This document shows, in pieces, positions 9,538 to 19,216 of a stretch of 64,000 nt of DNA. Positions within the stretch are counted from its first letter, which is position 1; each line of letters begins with the position of its first letter. The position numbers were made by a program, and so were the translations under genes. The DNA is from Rhodoflexus caldus (GTDB lineage Bacteria > Bacteroidota > Bacteroidia > Cytophagales > Thermoflexibacteraceae): assembly GCF_021206925.1 (NCBI RefSeq), contig NZ_JAJPRF010000007.1:1-64000 (forward strand). Direction: 5' to 3'. Under the pieces are notes generated by a model. The model did no database searches and was not told the origin of the DNA. It saw only the letters and a list, made by a program, of their open reading frames with translations.

Positions 9538-10472
9538 GCGAAACCACACTTGTCAAAGCTAACGAAAAACACTGGCAGGCGGCTATCAGGCGATTTGAAA
9601 ACTACCTGCGTTTGGAACGAGGCTTTACCGAAAATTCGGTAGATGCCTACAAGCGCGACATAAAAAAACTGGCGGAGTTTATCTGTATGGACTATCCTTA
9701 TTTGGAAAGCCGACAGATTGAACTCTGCCACTTACAACGATTCATGAAATTTTTGACAGAATTACAACTGTCCCACAGTACGCAAGCTCGTATTGTTTCA
9801 GGCATCCGTACCTTTTTTAAATACATGGAAGAGGTGGAAAACCTGCCGAGCAATCCTGCCGAGAGCCTGCAAGCACCTGTTACTCAATACTTTTTGCCCG
9901 ATACGCTGAGCGTACAAGAGATAGAAGCCGTTATCAATGCCGTTGATTTATCGCAAAACGAAGGGCACAGAAATCGCGCTATTCTGGAAGTTTTGTACAG
10001 TTGCGGGGTGCGGGTCAGCGAACTGATTGCACTCCGCATCACCGACTTCCTTCCCGACTTGGGTTTTATACGTGTCAGAGGGAAAGGCCGCAAAGAGCGC
10101 CTTATTCCTATCGGGAAACATGCCACGCAGGCGTTAGAACTCTACCTGAACCATGTCCGCCCCCAACAACCCATAGCGCAAGGGCATGAGAATATCATTT
10201 TTCTCAACCGAAACGGCAAAGCGCTGTCCCGTGTTATGATTTTCTACATTGTCCGCAAGGCTGTTAAAAGCGCAGGCATTAGCAAAACCGTAAGCCCGCA
10301 TACTTTCCGCCATTCTTTTGCCACGCATCTGATTGAACGCGGCGCAGACCTGCTTTCCGTGCGCGATATGCTGGGGCACGAGTCCATCATCACAACAGGC
10401 ATCTACACGCACGTAAGCCGCGAACATTTAAAGCAAGTGGTCAATCAGTGCCATCCGGCGGCGCAATGGTAG
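9534..10472 (+). CDS. xerD: tyrosine recombinase XerD-like
   Basis: The ATG at 9534 overlaps the previous stop. The 312-residue protein has a SAM-like core-binding N-terminal domain (about 15-105) and a catalytic domain with the full set of residues: Arg in CGVRVSEL, Lys in GKGRKERLIPIG, HxxR in SPHTFRHSFATH, His in MLGHESI and the nucleophile Tyr in TGIYTHVS. This matches chromosomal XerC/XerD recombinases that resolve dimers at dif with FtsK. The housekeeping context and lack of flanking mobile genes argue against an integron or phage integrase. A dif site was not found in the window. Confidence 0.9.
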   Translation: MSETTLVKANEKHWQAAIRRFENYLRLERGFTENSVDAYKRDIKKLAEFICMDYPYLESRQIELCHLQRFMKFLTELQLSHSTQARIVSGIRTFFKYMEEVENLPSNPAESLQAPVTQYFLPDTLSVQEIEAVINAVDLSQNEGHRNRAILEVLYSCGVRVSELIALRITDFLPDLGFIRVRGKGRKERLIPIGKHATQALELYLNHVRPQQPIAQGHENIIFLNRNGKALSRVMIFYIVRKAVKSAGISKTVSPHTFRHSFATHLIERGADLLSVRDMLGHESIITTGIYTHVSREHLKQVVNQCHPAAQW

Positions 10473-10473
10473 A

Positions 10474-11145
10474 TTATCTAAGTCCATACCCGGTTTCGTA
10501 GAGATAAAATTGCACCGCACAGTCGGCCTCCCAGTTTTTTGTTGATGCACTTGTTAAGTCCAACGCACTGTCATTGGCCTTGCCTTGTTTCAGCAAACTT
10601 CCGCGATAGTAGATGTGGGCATAGAAACGGAGTCTTTGCAGCGTGTCGTCAAACCCTGCTTTCCTGAATAAGTGCCTCATAATCACATCAAAAGCACGAA
10701 GGTAGCGCAATTGCCACTCGAGGCTGTACATGCGTTTCAGGCGCATACGGCGAATGTTTTTTTCGGAAATCTGCGGGTATAACAGTAGCCCCGCTTTGCT
10801 TTGCAGCGCAGGGTTATTTTTGAGGTATTGCTCAATTTCCTCTGCCATAGACAGACGCATCTGCAACTCCCCTACGGTATAGTCCACAGGTAAGTGCCCG
10901 AAGTGTATGTACTTCCACTCCATAAATTTCATTGTCAGCAGACCACTAAAACTAATGGCACGCATGATGCCGGGCAGTGCCAATGCGGTCAGAAAGGAGG
11001 CACGGCTGTTGTTGCGAATCAGATTATGAATAATCAGCGACTTGTGTTGGATAAAGAGTATCGCTTTTGTGTATGACTCCCGTGCATGTGCAGGGTGGCA
11101 TTGCACAAACAAAGGTTGTATGGCTGAAAACTGTGAGATAGGCAT
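10474..11145 (-). CDS. hypothetical protein under an ECF-like promoter
   Basis: The 223-residue protein is not recognised. The N-terminal third is rich in hydrophobic and basic residues without a clear signal peptide. The rest is predicted mostly helical with many Arg, Tyr and Leu (for example RMRLKRMYSLEWQLRYLRAFD). It converges on xerD with one base between the stops. An ECF-type promoter match at 11171-11198 lies 25 bp upstream of its ATG, which would tie it to the sigma factor at 21.5-22.1 kb. Confidence 0.55.
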   Translation of the reverse strand: MPISQFSAIQPLFVQCHPAHARESYTKAILFIQHKSLIIHNLIRNNSRASFLTALALPGIMRAISFSGLLTMKFMEWKYIHFGHLPVDYTVGELQMRLSMAEEIEQYLKNNPALQSKAGLLLYPQISEKNIRRMRLKRMYSLEWQLRYLRAFDVIMRHLFRKAGFDDTLQRLRFYAHIYYRGSLLKQGKANDSALDLTSASTKNWEADCAVQFYLYETGYGLR

Positions 11146-11170
11146 AAGTTCGTTGTTCGGTTTTTATTGC

Positions 11171-11198
11171 TTAATACCCGACAAACGCCATGCGTTCC
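11171..11198 (-). promoter_or_regulatory. ECF sigma promoter candidate, site 6
   Basis: Reading the - strand, GGAACGCAT is followed by a 12-bp spacer and GTATTAA. The -10 matches the other five sites exactly. The -35 keeps GGAACG but has CAT in place of TTT. It lies upstream of the hypothetical gene 10474-11145. Confidence 0.5.
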
Positions 11199-11222
11199 CG
11201 CTCATTCCAAAAAAATTCGGTG

Positions 11223-11996
11223 CTATGCCAACTGCACTTCATCGCCGATTTTCAGCACTTTATCTACCTGATTTTCAGGGATAATTGTATTAATGCTCAA
11301 ATAGTAGTAATGCGGAAACTGGCTTTGAGGTGCAAAAGGCGGCATTTGCCCGCGCCGATGCTGCTCAAAAATTAATTGAAATTGCCTGTCGGCTATCCCT
11401 GTATCGGGGTTTCGCGAAGGAACGGGGCAGCGCGCACAGGCTTTCAGTCCGTGTACCGTTACCGCTCCTAACCGAAAGGCGACCGATGAACCTATTTCGC
11501 CGATGAGGCTGTCTTCCCAAAAGGGCGGACAGCCGCCAAGCTCAATGTTAGCTCTGAATCGGCGGCGGGTTTCTTCCAAACTCATACCGAACCAATCAGC
11601 CACTGCCTGCAAGGTTGCCGTACTGATAACCGTAGGCCCGGTACGCTCGTCATCGTCGGGGAAGCCTGTCAGGTTGTTTTGCCGCATGGTAACAGATATA
11701 CCCAGAAAATCACCCACCCAACGGGCGATAGCTTCTTGGTCATAAAACAAATCAAAGGTTTTGCTTTGGTTATCTGCCGAAAGAGTAACCAAGCGGTAAT
11801 TGAGGTTATAGTCTGCCCTGATGCGCTGAATGGCAGGGTACTTTTTGGCATTTACGGTTCTGCCTTCTGCATTAAAAAAAGCAAATTGCCTGTCCCACGC
11901 AAGGCTGCCACCTTGGGTAATGGCAGCCTGCGCTACCGACAAGCCGTCCATTGACTTGACAGGATAAACAACAATGTTCTCTATGAAGGGAGTCAT
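11223..11996 (-). CDS. MOSC domain protein (YcbX/mARC-like)
   Basis: The 257-residue protein has an N-terminal MOSC beta-barrel domain (begins FIENIVVYPVKSMDG, residues 1-95) and a MOSC domain with the Moco-ligand Cys in the family context ACARCPVPSRNPDTG (about 200-215). Such proteins bind molybdenum cofactor and reduce N-hydroxylated compounds in the mARC/YcbX group. Its ATG overlaps the stop of the upstream gene by ATGA, so they are translationally coupled. moeA in the same window makes the cofactor but is not linked to it in an operon. Confidence 0.88.
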   Translation of the reverse strand: MTPFIENIVVYPVKSMDGLSVAQAAITQGGSLAWDRQFAFFNAEGRTVNAKKYPAIQRIRADYNLNYRLVTLSADNQSKTFDLFYDQEAIARWVGDFLGISVTMRQNNLTGFPDDDERTGPTVISTATLQAVADWFGMSLEETRRRFRANIELGGCPPFWEDSLIGEIGSSVAFRLGAVTVHGLKACARCPVPSRNPDTGIADRQFQLIFEQHRRGQMPPFAPQSQFPHYYYLSINTIIPENQVDKVLKIGDEVQLA

Positions 11997-12679
11997 TCCA
12001 TTTTGGTAAGCAAGGTAGAACTTTCTTTTCTGCCTTTATCGTCGTACAACTCCGACTTTACTACGCCCACGCCTTTGGCCAAATATTCTACGCCTTTCAT
12101 CTGGCGTGTACCCATTACTTTTACGGCCAAATCGTAGCTAACCTTTACGCAGTCAAATTTGCCGGCGGGTGTTTCTACCGTTTCCATACCTTCTACCTTG
12201 CGGTTTGTGTACGCAATGGTCATGTTCATAATGGTCATGCCGCCTTTAATGCCGGAAGTTATTTTAACACCGGCATCGCTGAGTGCCTGCCCTGCGGTCG
12301 GTTGGTTAGGATAAGCCAACTGGTCGCCGACAAAAGTCATTTCAAACTCAGGCCCTTTGGGCATGGCATCAGAAGAAAAGTTGCGAATATCGGAGTAGAA
12401 ACTGCCGTTTTCGCATCGGCCGTTGAACTCACCGGAGGTAAGAGGTTTGCCCTTGGCATCAAAAGTTTCACTTTTGAATACTAACAAAAATCCGCCATTG
12501 GCAGGCGTTTTTTTAATTATTGTGTTTCTGACAATGCTGGTGGGTTTGTCTTTTTTGTCGTAGGTGGTCAGCTCTACTTTGCTGCCCTCCTTAAACTGAA
12601 AATAACCGTCGCAGTTGTCTTGTGCAAAAGCGGCCAAGCACGTGGAAGCCGCAAGGAGAAATAATGATAAGCGTTTCAT
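11993..12679 (-). CDS. secreted TapB/DUF3108-like protein
   Basis: The 228-residue protein has a Sec signal peptide (MKRLSLFLLAASTCLAAFAQ). The mature part is mostly beta strands with a typical pattern ETVETPAGKFDCVKVSY, then YLAKGVGVVKSE. The phrase TPAGKFDCxK and the 'G-V-G-x-V-K' ending recur in TapB/DUF3108-like periplasmic proteins. No enzymatic residues are visible; a structural or binding role in the periplasm is inferred. It is coupled to the MOSC gene downstream. Confidence 0.7.
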   Translation of the reverse strand: MKRLSLFLLAASTCLAAFAQDNCDGYFQFKEGSKVELTTYDKKDKPTSIVRNTIIKKTPANGGFLLVFKSETFDAKGKPLTSGEFNGRCENGSFYSDIRNFSSDAMPKGPEFEMTFVGDQLAYPNQPTAGQALSDAGVKITSGIKGGMTIMNMTIAYTNRKVEGMETVETPAGKFDCVKVSYDLAVKVMGTRQMKGVEYLAKGVGVVKSELYDDKGRKESSTLLTKME

Positions 12680-12719
12680 AAGAGTATATAATTGGTAGAT
12701 AGTTTAGTGGGAAGCGGCA

Positions 12720-12992
12720 TTAACTTGCCGGAGCGGCCTGCAAAATTTCTTTGAGCCGTTTCTGCGATTTTTCCGATAAACCATCGGGCGCTATGTCTAA
12801 CTGCCTGATGATATCAACTAAGCTGTTAATCTTTCCTTCCAACGGGAAAAATTTATTAATCAGGATGACGCGTGTATCTTTCAATACACAGTATCCTGAT
12901 TTGAAATTACCTTTTTCATAGCGCAGGATATAGTCTGTTTCGGCAATAATATTTTCCAGCGAATCGAGAAAAGGCTTGGTATAGCGAATCAT
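12720..12992 (-). CDS. small hypothetical protein next to the response regulator
   Basis: The 90-residue protein starts four bases after the response regulator stop, so it is very likely in the same operon. It looks like a small alpha/beta protein: an N-terminal helix (LDSLENIIAETDYILRYEKG), two strands (SGYCVLKDTRVILINKFF) and a C-terminal helix. It has no known motif to me, but its pattern and position suggest a conserved cytosolic partner of the two-component genes. Confidence 0.6.
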   Translation of the reverse strand: MIRYTKPFLDSLENIIAETDYILRYEKGNFKSGYCVLKDTRVILINKFFPLEGKINSLVDIIRQLDIAPDGLSEKSQKRLKEILQAAPAS

Positions 12993-12996
12993 AGGG

Positions 12997-13371
12997 TTAA
13001 GCGTTGGTCAGGCGGCGAACGGTTTCTACCAGTATGTCAAAATTGATAGGCTTTTGAATGTAGTCATTGATACCGGCATTGCGGAAATCATCCATGGTAT
13101 AGTTTTTTGCATTGCCCGTAATGGCCACAATCGGAATAGCTGCTTTTTTGGGGTCGGGCAGTTGGCGAATGCGTCCGGCACATTCCATACCGTCCATCAC
13201 AGGCATACTGATATCCATCAGGATAATATCGCAGTCGTTATTTTCCAGATAGTCCAGCACCTGCTGACCATTTTTTACCACTGTGATATCAAAATTCTGA
13301 AACTGCAAAACGCGGCGCGTAATATTTTGAATAACAGAACTGTCTTCAGCAATTAAAACTTGTTTGGGCAT
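12997..13371 (-). CDS. single-domain response regulator (CheY-like)
   Basis: The 124-residue receiver domain has no output domain. The acidic pair is at AEDSS, the phospho-acceptor is Asp53 in LMDISMPVMDG, Thr is in VAITGNA, and Lys is in IQKPIN. It lies 26 bp downstream of the large hybrid kinase. It likely receives phosphate from that kinase's C-terminal Hpt domain or passes it on. With no DNA-binding domain, its output is through protein contacts. Confidence 0.92.
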   Translation of the reverse strand: MPKQVLIAEDSSVIQNITRRVLQFQNFDITVVKNGQQVLDYLENNDCDIILMDISMPVMDGMECAGRIRQLPDPKKAAIPIVAITGNAKNYTMDDFRNAGINDYIQKPINFDILVETVRRLTNA

Positions 13372-13397
13372 GTATGTAGGGGTTTAGCAGTGCGATT

Positions 13398-16300
13398 TTA
13401 CGAATTTATCTGCAAAATAGACCGATAATGTTGTTGAAATTCGGCAAAAAGGCGTACTAAACCTGCAAACTCGTCCTCGGCGTTTTGCGTTTGATTTTGT
13501 TTGAGCGCTGCTTCAAATGCTGCTGCGGCAGCGTACAGTTTTTCTATGCCCAGCGTACCGGCGTTGCCTTTGAGTGTGTGCAAAATTCCTTTGGCAGCAT
13601 CAAACTGTTTTTCCGAAATATGAATGGCCAACGCCTCGAGCAGTTGTCGGCTTTCTTGCTCAAATTCTACGTAGGATTCTTCTATCATTTCTCTGCCGCC
13701 GTATTTGGTCATTTGTGCCACCACCTCCGGATTAATGATGTCTAAGGCGGTTTCCGTAGCTGCACGCTCTATCAAAGGAGTATCCTCCGAAGCAAGCTGC
13801 ATTTTTCTTTCACTGCTGCCGGCAACCAACTCTTTTACTTTTGCAATCAGTGCCTGCGCCTTAATGGGTTTGGCAATAAAATCGTCCATGCCTGCCTGTA
13901 AAAAACTTTCGCGTTCTTCCTGCATGGAAAATGCCGTCATGGCAACGATAGGCGGCAGATGCGGCAGGCCAAGTTGTTTGATGTGTTGGGTGGTTTCTAT
14001 GCCGTTCATTACGGGCATTTGTACGTCCATAAAAATCAGGTCAAAATCCTGCTGCTGCACCATCTCAATGGCTTCCTTACCGCTGCGGGCTATGCTTACG
14101 TTACATCCGGCACGTTTCAGGATGCTGCGGGCTACGTTCAGGTTTACGCTGTTGTCATCAACTACCAGCACGTGCGGGTTGGACAGAATCTGCCCGCTGA
14201 TTTGTGTTTCGCGCTGCTGCTCGGTTTCTTCAGTAACTACGTCTTCCGCCCGACAGGCTTTGGCGCGGAAAGTGAACCAGAATGTACTGCCCACACCCGG
14301 CTCCGACTCTACGCCAATATCGCCGTACATCAGGCGGCAAAGTTCTTGCGAAATGGAAAGGCCAAGCCCCGTGCCGCCATAAGATTTGGTATAGCTATTG
14401 TCCAATTGGCTGAATTTCTGGAAAAGTAGTTCTTGTTGCTCGCGGGCAATGCCGATGCCTGTGTCTATTACCTTGGCTCTGAGCAAATAACCTTGTTCAT
14501 GTTCATCTAACAAAATGTCGTTGGGGTCGGGTTGTTCGGCCACTTCCAGCACAATTTCAATGCTGCCTTTTTCGGTAAATTTGAGCGCATTGGAGGTCAG
14601 GTTAGAAAGAATCTGCAATAGGCGCGTTTCATCGGCAACGATATGGACAGGAACATCGGGTGCTATGCGATAGCTGAAATCAATATCTTTTTGCAAAGCC
14701 CGCTGCTGGAAAAGCGCAATCAGTTTGTCCATCATGTGCATCAACGATACGGGGACTTTGCGCAACTCCATTTTACCTGCTTCAATTTTTGACAGGTCGA
14801 GGATATCGTTGAGGATGTAAAGCAGCGTTTCCGATGATTTTTTAATCGTAGTGATGTACTGACGGTACTCGGGCTCCAAATTTTCGGCCTCCGAAAGCAG
14901 GTCAATCATACCGATGATACCGTTCATCGGTGTGCGGATTTCGTGGCTCATGTTGGAAAGGAAGCGTTTTTTGACTTCCAGCGAGTGTTCGGCCAAATCT
15001 TTGGCAAGGCGCAACTCATCGGCTGCTTTCTTTTTAACGGTGATGTTATGCGCCACGCCTGCCACCTCATCTACCTCAAAACTGTTGGTCGTAATAATGG
15101 GGTTGAGGAACACCTCATACCAATATTCCTCGCCGTTGATACCTGTCATTTTCCGCTCAAACTGCTGCGGATACCCCGAAAGGGCTAATTTGTATTTGTC
15201 TAACCAAAAATAAACCTGTTCGCGGTCGTTTTGTCGGTAAATATCGGGCAGCGACATCCCCGCCACAAGGTTGATGTTATACAGCAAGCGCAAAGAGTTG
15301 GCATAGTTACCGTTGAATCGGGTAATGTTCAGGTCTTTATTAACTGACCACATCAGGTGCTGGCCGCTTTCAAAAATAGCTTGCAGGCGTGCGTTTTGCT
15401 CATTGATTTTCTCCTGATTCTGTGTGCGCTGAATGGCTGTGGCCAACTGTCCGGAAATAAAATTCAACAAGTCAAGGTCGCGCTTGTTATACATCTTGCG
15501 GTCTTTGTAGGACTGCAAAATAATCATACCGATTACCCGCTGGTCTATTTTGAGCGGTACGCCCATCCACGTTTGCGGCAGAACTTCCTCGGCGTGTATG
15601 TCGTTGCTTTGGATGATGCGCTGCAACATGTCGTCATAAAAGAACATCGGGCGGTCAAAACTGAGCGCATATTCGGCAAAAGCCCGCCCCTGAATACCTT
15701 CGTCGGGGGCATAGTCCGAATTGACGTAGTAGGGAAAATAAACGCTCTGGTCTTTTTCGCTGCGCAAGGCAATCAGGAAACTGTCCACTTCTATGGTCTT
15801 TTTGAGTTCCATGTAGAAATTGTGGTACAGCATTTCCAAATTGGTGCTGTTAACGGTCAGTTTGGAGAGGTTGTAATAGAGTGTTTGCGCCTTTTCCGAG
15901 CGAATTTGTTCGGTTACATCGTGCAGTACGGCACGATAGATGGCAGGTTTGCCATCTTCAAAACTATAGCTGATGCTGCCCCGCAAATTGATTTTGCGCC
16001 CGCTGCGGCTCACAAAGCAAGTCTCAAAATTGCCTACCGCCCCTTCTATGGCGGCTTTATCTAAGGTATGGTTCAGCATGGCCGCATCGTCGGGGTGCAC
16101 AACGTCCTGCAAACGCATGATGCGGATACTTTCAGGCGTATACTCGAGTGTGTTGTACCATGCTTTATTGACAAAAACAAAGTTGCCGGCAGCATCCGTA
16201 ATTTGAATCAGGTCGCTGGCATTGTCAAACAAATCCTGTAACAGCAAATTGCTTTGTGTCAGTGCCTGTTGTACGCGCAGGGTTTCGGAAACATCCTCTC

Positions 16301-18317
16301 CAACAATGGTGATAGAGGCAGGTTGCCCGTCGAGATTGTTCCATACTATGGTGTTAAATCGGAGTTGGAGTTGCTCGCCATTGGCACAGCGCAACCTTCC
16401 GCGAAAAGTGTTGAGCAGTTGCTCGTGGAACAATGTGTTCTCCCCTGCCAGTTTTTCCGACTGGTCAAACAGTAAAATTTGCTGCAAGGGCGTTCCTATG
16501 AGTGCTTCCTCGTCCCAGCCGGTGCTTTCCAGCAAAAAGCGGTTACAATAAGAAATGCGCCCGTCGGTTTCTACGGTCAGTGCCAGAATGTTGGCCTTTT
16601 CAATGGCACTTTCCAAGCCTTCGCGCGAGTAGCGCAGTGCCTCTGCTCGCGTCAGTTCCAGTTCTTTTGCTTTGCGTTCGGTAACATCCGAAGCCGAAAA
16701 TATAAATCCCTTGAACTCATTGCGGTTGTCAAAATAAGGCATTCCGTTTTCCAGCATCCATCGGTACTCGCCGTTTTGCTTGCGCAAACGATACCCCACC
16801 TCAAAATTCTGCCGCTTGACCAAGTTTTCGTTGAATACGGCAATCAGATAGGTTCTGTCTTCCGGATGTACGTATTGCAGCCATTGAATGTGTTCACGCG
16901 GGCTTAGCCCGACAAACTTGTACCAGCGCTGGCTGAAAAACACAAAATTTCCGGCGGCATCGGTGGTGCGCAACAGCGAAGGAGAATTATCGGCAATAAT
17001 GCGGAATCGGTTTTCGCTTTGTACCAATTTGTTGGCCATCCGTGCCTGCGTAATAAAGCTGCTGATTTCTGCCCCCAACAAGTTCAGCAACAAGGTTGAG
17101 TTGCGCATATTGCTGTCCAACTCAAACAATAGGGCGTGGCTCGTTTTATTTTCAATGATGATAGGGATAAACAGTAAATGGTTTTCCTGCGCGGAGCTGA
17201 TGGTGCCGGCGGGCAGTTCCAGCGACTGGCGCTCTTGGAATAATGTGGGGTATTGTGCCGTTTGAATTTCTTTAAGTTCGGGCAGCAACGCTTGGGTGAT
17301 ATTGAAATGAAATTTGAGCAGTGCAAAATACAAATCGTTGCTGACCTGATAAAAACCTGCTCCTTTGAGGTAATCCAGCTCGTACAGTTTGGCAATGGCC
17401 GTTATCAGAATGTCATCGGTGCGGTGCATACCGGAAACTGCCCGAATGGTTTCTTTGACAACTTTCAGCTCGTTGTAGTTGGCAATAACCGACTCCTCCT
17501 TTATTTGCTGGTGGGTAATGTCGCTAAGGAAACCTATGAGCATTTCCTGCCTGCCGTAGCGAATTTTCTTAAATGCAATCTCGCTTTGCCTCAAATCACC
17601 GTAGGGGCTTTTCTCCGTCCACCGATACGTGGACTGAAGATTCTTCCATGCCTCTATAATTTGCTCGCGCAGTTGTTTTTTGTGAACCGTTCCCGATTTG
17701 AGCAAATCGTAGAAAGGCACGCCATGTACTGTTTCGTCGGCATTTCTTTGAAGGAATTTCAAAGCCGCATCATTGATTTCCACAACCATACTGCCTGCAT
17801 TGAGCAATACCATCGGCTGCGGACTGTCTTCGAACAACTGGCGGTAAAATTCCTGCTGAGAGGCTTCGGGCTGCTCTTGGCTCATGTCCCACCCCAACCA
17901 GCGCACATAGCTCCCGCTTTCCGAAACGGTTGTTACCTGCTCTAACCGCGCCTCAAACCTGACATAGTGCAGGTTGCCGTTTTTGTCAATCAGTCGCTGC
18001 TTACCTGCTGCGTACTGATGCTCGATGAGTTGCTCGATATAACTGTGGAACAGGTGGCGCTCGTCGTGTGCAATAAAATGGCGGATATTTTCGGGTTTGC
18101 CGTCTTTGCCAAAAGCATCAAAAAAATCAGCCATTTCATCGTTTATGCGGATGATACTGCCCGAAATATCGTGCAAACAGACCCAAGATGCCGTATCTGC
18201 GGATACTTCATCGGGCGGATAATTCAACTTTTCTTCTAACGCCCTGAGTTGTTGGCGCAGATGTTCCGCTTCCTGCTGTAATAACTGTCTGCTTTTGCCG
18301 GTATCGGAAAATATCAT
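13398..18317 (-). CDS. multi-PAS/GAF hybrid histidine kinase with receiver and Hpt
   Basis: The 1639-residue protein has no membrane helix, so it is a cytosolic phosphorelay protein. Rough domains are PAS (38-146), PAS (157-275), GAF-like (290-430), PAS (434-555), PAS (565-680), PAS (690-805), GAF (812-965), PAS (975-1095), HisKA with His1125 in NMSHEIRTPMNG, HATPase (1225-1350; DTGIGI, YGGTGLGLSIS), receiver with Asp1431 in FMDVQMPVMNG, and Hpt with His1580 in LHTLKGNAG. A full His-Asp-His relay in one chain feeding the adjacent single-domain regulator fits the operon order. The signals sensed are unknown. Confidence 0.93.
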   Translation of the reverse strand: MIFSDTGKSRQLLQQEAEHLRQQLRALEEKLNYPPDEVSADTASWVCLHDISGSIIRINDEMADFFDAFGKDGKPENIRHFIAHDERHLFHSYIEQLIEHQYAAGKQRLIDKNGNLHYVRFEARLEQVTTVSESGSYVRWLGWDMSQEQPEASQQEFYRQLFEDSPQPMVLLNAGSMVVEINDAALKFLQRNADETVHGVPFYDLLKSGTVHKKQLREQIIEAWKNLQSTYRWTEKSPYGDLRQSEIAFKKIRYGRQEMLIGFLSDITHQQIKEESVIANYNELKVVKETIRAVSGMHRTDDILITAIAKLYELDYLKGAGFYQVSNDLYFALLKFHFNITQALLPELKEIQTAQYPTLFQERQSLELPAGTISSAQENHLLFIPIIIENKTSHALLFELDSNMRNSTLLLNLLGAEISSFITQARMANKLVQSENRFRIIADNSPSLLRTTDAAGNFVFFSQRWYKFVGLSPREHIQWLQYVHPEDRTYLIAVFNENLVKRQNFEVGYRLRKQNGEYRWMLENGMPYFDNRNEFKGFIFSASDVTERKAKELELTRAEALRYSREGLESAIEKANILALTVETDGRISYCNRFLLESTGWDEEALIGTPLQQILLFDQSEKLAGENTLFHEQLLNTFRGRLRCANGEQLQLRFNTIVWNNLDGQPASITIVGEDVSETLRVQQALTQSNLLLQDLFDNASDLIQITDAAGNFVFVNKAWYNTLEYTPESIRIMRLQDVVHPDDAAMLNHTLDKAAIEGAVGNFETCFVSRSGRKINLRGSISYSFEDGKPAIYRAVLHDVTEQIRSEKAQTLYYNLSKLTVNSTNLEMLYHNFYMELKKTIEVDSFLIALRSEKDQSVYFPYYVNSDYAPDEGIQGRAFAEYALSFDRPMFFYDDMLQRIIQSNDIHAEEVLPQTWMGVPLKIDQRVIGMIILQSYKDRKMYNKRDLDLLNFISGQLATAIQRTQNQEKINEQNARLQAIFESGQHLMWSVNKDLNITRFNGNYANSLRLLYNINLVAGMSLPDIYRQNDREQVYFWLDKYKLALSGYPQQFERKMTGINGEEYWYEVFLNPIITTNSFEVDEVAGVAHNITVKKKAADELRLAKDLAEHSLEVKKRFLSNMSHEIRTPMNGIIGMIDLLSEAENLEPEYRQYITTIKKSSETLLYILNDILDLSKIEAGKMELRKVPVSLMHMMDKLIALFQQRALQKDIDFSYRIAPDVPVHIVADETRLLQILSNLTSNALKFTEKGSIEIVLEVAEQPDPNDILLDEHEQGYLLRAKVIDTGIGIAREQQELLFQKFSQLDNSYTKSYGGTGLGLSISQELCRLMYGDIGVESEPGVGSTFWFTFRAKACRAEDVVTEETEQQRETQISGQILSNPHVLVVDDNSVNLNVARSILKRAGCNVSIARSGKEAIEMVQQQDFDLIFMDVQMPVMNGIETTQHIKQLGLPHLPPIVAMTAFSMQEERESFLQAGMDDFIAKPIKAQALIAKVKELVAGSSERKMQLASEDTPLIERAATETALDIINPEVVAQMTKYGGREMIEESYVEFEQESRQLLEALAIHISEKQFDAAKGILHTLKGNAGTLGIEKLYAAAAAFEAALKQNQTQNAEDEFAGLVRLFAEFQQHYRSILQINS

Positions 18318-18405
18318 GCTGTTTATTGGCTATTGGACGCATACCGAATATAGCAAATTCACAGCAAAGAATATGACTTTTTTGAGAGAAAAGCGATTTT
18401 GCCCG

Positions 18406-19047
18406 CTAAATTTTGCAAAAGGGGTTGGTGCGCTGCTCATAGCCGATGGTAGTTTCGGGGCCGTGTCCCGGGTAAACCACTGTTTCGGGCGGCAGGGTGT
18501 ACAACTGCGAACGGATGCCGGCAAGCAACTGCTCGTGGTTGCCGCCCGGCAAATCAGTTCTGCCGATGCTGTTGTAGAAAAGTACATCGCCACCAATGCA
18601 AAAACCATCGGACGGGCTATAAAAAACCAGATGCCCGGGCGAGTGCCCCGGCACAAAGCGGATTTCCATTTGCGCCGTGCCGAAAACAAGTTGGTCTTTT
18701 TCGGTCAGAAAACCCGAAGGCGTGGCGGGTTCATAGCCGCCGAAGCCATATAAGCCCGCATATTGCGGCACGGATGCCAATACACTCTGCTCTTTTTCGG
18801 GAATTAAAAACGGGACTTTATAGGTTTGTTGGATAAAATAATTACCCAGCACATGGTCTATATGGCAATGTGTATTGACAAGCAACACAATTTCCAGCCC
18901 ATTTTCGGCAATATATTGCTGCAAAACGGCCTTTTCGCGCCTGTGATAGCAGCCGGGGTCTATCACTACCGTTTTGCCTTGCGGGTCGGAAAGCAGGTAA
19001 GTGTTTTCCTGAAATTCGTTGAAAGTAAATCGGTGTATTTTAAGCAT
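18406..19047 (-). CDS. MBL-fold hydrolase (glyoxalase II-like)
   Basis: The chosen start is the ATG at 19047 (MLKIHRFTFN), giving 213 residues. The zinc motif THCHIDHVLGN (family HxHxDH), then VPGHSPGHLVFY, GGDVLF and YPGHGPETTIGYE are the metal ligands of the YcbL/glyoxalase II-type subgroup of the metallo-beta-lactamase fold. It probably hydrolyses a thioester or similar small substrate in the cytosol. THCHIDH has Cys in the second position instead of the common Ala/Gly. A strong housekeeping promoter lies 136 bp upstream, with a leader ORF between. Confidence 0.88.
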   Translation of the reverse strand: MLKIHRFTFNEFQENTYLLSDPQGKTVVIDPGCYHRREKAVLQQYIAENGLEIVLLVNTHCHIDHVLGNYFIQQTYKVPFLIPEKEQSVLASVPQYAGLYGFGGYEPATPSGFLTEKDQLVFGTAQMEIRFVPGHSPGHLVFYSPSDGFCIGGDVLFYNSIGRTDLPGGNHEQLLAGIRSQLYTLPPETVVYPGHGPETTIGYEQRTNPFCKI

Positions 19048-19130
19048 GAGATAAGCAATCAATAAGGAACTTTGTCAAAAAAACGGCCTTTCTGCGCGCA
19101 CTTCATCAGATGGAAGCGACATTGCAAAAG

Positions 19131-19175
19131 TCAGCCCCCTTTGCGTAAATGCCAAATATCCGATGTGTTTTTCAT
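19131..19175 (-). CDS. possible 14-codon leader ORF
   Basis: The ORF reads MKNTSDIWHLRKGG then TGA. Its ATG lies only a few bases from the transcription start predicted from the promoter at 19183-19216, so it would be translated almost leaderless. It precedes the MBL-fold gene by about 80 bp. Translation is not shown, and no similar leader is known to me. Confidence 0.2.
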   Translation of the reverse strand: MKNTSDIWHLRKGG

Positions 19176-19182
19176 CAGGATT

Positions 19183-19216
19183 ACAAAAGTATCTGCATAA
19201 AATCAGCCTTACCAAA
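19183..19216 (-). promoter_or_regulatory. strong Bacteroidota promoter for the MBL-fold gene
   Basis: On the - strand, TTTG (19213-19216), a 21-bp spacer and TACTTTTGT (19183-19191) match the -33/-7 consensus TTTG...TAnnTTTGY. The predicted start is near 19177, giving a 5' leader of about 130 nt. Confidence 0.7.
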